41,330 nucleotides of DNA. Origin: Bacteroidales bacterium (lineage in GTDB: Bacteria > Planctomycetota > Planctomycetia > Gemmatales > Gemmataceae). Below are positions 40,380-41,330 of the stretch, one piece after another. Position 1 is the stretch's first letter. Every line of letters starts with the position of its first letter. The notes under the pieces are model-generated. The model saw only the letters and a list, made by a program, of their open reading frames with translations. It was not told where the DNA came from and did not search any database. Where the stretch lies: positions 1-41,330 of the forward strand of contig JAIXLE010000216.1 in assembly GCA_026931725.1 (NCBI GenBank). Direction: 5' to 3'. Made by a program: the position numbers and the translations under genes.

Positions 40380-41330
40380 CTACGAATCTTGCTTGCGATT
40401 CTTACGGGCTGATCTGCGTTTCTTGCTTCGTGCGAGCCAGAGGCCAGCCAAGGTAAACGAGGCTGGTACTGCAAGAATGTCAAATTCGGGAAGCGGAGGG
40501 GGATTGCCAGTCGTCGTTCCCGAGTCGTTCGTCGTTCCCGAATCAGTTGTGCTCGAGCCGTCTGTGCCTGTTGAATCACCTCCCGAATCGGTTCCACTAT
40601 CGTCGCCTGAATCGCCATCCGAACCGCCCTCCCCGGTGCAGGAATCATAGACATAGTTGCCGGAAAGCGTGCCGTTGTTGCAAACACGTTCTTCGCTCAC
40701 GCACGGCTGGCCTGGGCGAGCCTGGGGGAGGTCGTAAGCCGTGACGCGCGTGCCGTGCTCCACTGACTTGCCATAGAGGACGCAGTGCGAAGCCGGTAAC
40801 GGGTTGCAGGAATCATAGCCATAGCTGCCAGAAAGCGTGCCGTTGTGGCAAGTACGGGTTTCGCTGACGCAGGTCTCGCCATACGGCACATGGTTGCTTT
40901 GGTAAGCCGTGACACTGCCGCCGTTGGCCACGGGGTTGCCATCGAGGCTACAGGATGAACCGGTGGTCGTTCCCGGATCGGTGGTCGTTCCTGAATCATC
41001 ATCCGAACCGTCCTCCACGGTGCAGGAATTATAGCCGTAGCTGCCGGAGAGCGTGCCGTTGTTGCAAGTGCGGGTTTCGCTCACACAAGTCTGGCCATCC
41101 GGCACAGTGCCACTTTGATAGGCCGTGACACTGCCGCCGTGGGATACCTGATCACCATTGAACCAGCAGAATATATTGGTCCCGGTTCCTGGATCGTCGA
41201 CGATCGGAAGCGGCTCGTCCTCCATCGTGCAGGAATCATAGCCATAGCTGCCGGAAAGCGTACCGTTCTGGCAAATACGGTCTTCGCTTACGCAGGTCTG
41301 GCCATACGGCACGGAGCCGCTTTGGTAGGC
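40380..41330 (-). CDS. Repetitive surface protein with exosortase sorting tail (5' end outside window)
   Basis: The visible C-terminal 316 residues contain three complete 49-residue repeats and most of a fourth (see the repeat entry), then a Ser/Thr/Asp/Gly linker of about 45 residues. The sorting tail follows: PPPLPEFDIL, a short hydrophobic segment (AVPASFTLAGLWLA) and a basic end (RSKKRRSARKNRKQDS). That order of motif, membrane segment and basic cluster is the PEP-CTERM architecture, but the motif reads PEFD rather than PEP. The start lies beyond the right edge; the frame is open through the last base. It is the probable substrate of the exosortase encoded directly downstream. Confidence 0.85.
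   Translation of the reverse strand, partial: AYQSGSVPYGQTCVSEDRICQNGTLSGSYGYDSCTMEDEPLPIVDDPGTGTNIFCWFNGDQVSHGGSVTAYQSGTVPDGQTCVSETRTCNNGTLSGSYGYNSCTVEDGSDDDSGTTTDPGTTTGSSCSLDGNPVANGGSVTAYQSNHVPYGETCVSETRTCHNGTLSGSYGYDSCNPLPASHCVLYGKSVEHGTRVTAYDLPQARPGQPCVSEERVCNNGTLSGNYVYDSCTGEGGSDGDSGDDSGTDSGGDSTGTDGSSTTDSGTTNDSGTTTGNPPPLPEFDILAVPASFTLAGLWLARSKKRRSARKNRKQDS
40638..41330 (-). repeat. Tandem 49-residue Cys-rich repeats
   Basis: Each unit runs from one Cys to another at the same spacing: C-x-x-x-G...HGGSVTAYQS..VP.GQTCVSE.R.C.NGTLSGSYGYDSC, with four cysteines at fixed places. Counting from codon 1 at 41312, three units are exactly 49 residues long, at 49-97, 121-169 and 177-225. A further partial unit begins beyond the edge. 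Linkers between units vary (DDDSGTTTDPG, EDEPLPIVDDPG), so the units are discrete modules, probably disulfide-bonded outside the cell. Confidence 0.85.

Noticed and set aside
1..41330. CRISPR arrays, rRNA and intact tRNA genes
   Set aside because: No regularly spaced direct repeats and no complete cloverleaf sequence were seen; only the partial tRNA-end-like segment at 21158-21177 was found.

Overview
The window looks like a chromosomal segment of a planctomycete, probably order Gemmatales. The grounds are two separate modules of the planctomycete-typical DUF1549/DUF1553 and DUF1501 families, a DUF1080 protein, a stand-alone WD40 protein, an ECF sigma factor next to a giant Ser/Thr kinase with LamG and leucine-rich repeats, and weak or absent Shine-Dalgarno sequences before many genes. 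Genus-level assignment is not possible from reading alone.

Layout. (1) 1-1.7 kb is a graveyard: the end of a DUF4058 gene, a truncated BrnT-like toxin and an internally deleted IS1380-type transposase. (2) A stand-alone HerA-like ATPase follows (1.7-3.5 kb). (3) 3.7-14 kb is host metabolism and surface biology: a DUF1549/DUF1553-DUF1501-WD40 operon, two SDR-fold proteins that have lost the catalytic YxxxK motif, a secreted unknown, a DUF1080 protein, a ceramidase-like secreted protein, an amidohydrolase and a RidA-like protein. (4) 14-20.8 kb holds a secreted esterase, an orphan cysD and a second DUF1549/DUF1553-DUF1501 pair. The block is bracketed by two inverted copies of a MITE-like element with 11-bp terminal inverted repeats and 3-bp TNA target duplications. 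(5) 20.8-28.2 kb holds a large serine recombinase, then an ECF sigma factor, three small secreted or membrane proteins and the kinase. Two of the small genes share a conserved ~107-nt leader and GTG start, which suggests a local sigma regulon.

(6) 28.2-34.6 kb is a tight minus-strand operon-like cluster: a DUF932-like protein, a ParB-like protein, small membrane proteins, a VirD4/TraG-type ATPase, a DnaJ-free zinc-ribbon membrane protein, an excisionase-like HTH protein and a small conserved protein. A divergent XRE-type regulator with a hydrophobic segment lies at 35.2-36.3 kb. With the recombinase this is probably an integrative element, but no relaxase or secretion channel is visible. (7) 36.4-41.3 kb contains a small unknown gene, an acyltransferase-3 membrane protein, an AbrB/PIN toxin-antitoxin pair, and an exosortase directly downstream of a repetitive surface protein that ends in a PEP-CTERM-like sorting tail. 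The last protein runs off the window.

The best candidates for little-described biology are the exosortase with its adjacent single substrate, the ATPase/ParB/DUF932 cluster with its odd regulator, the duplicated sigma-linked leader, and the TNA-targeting MITE.
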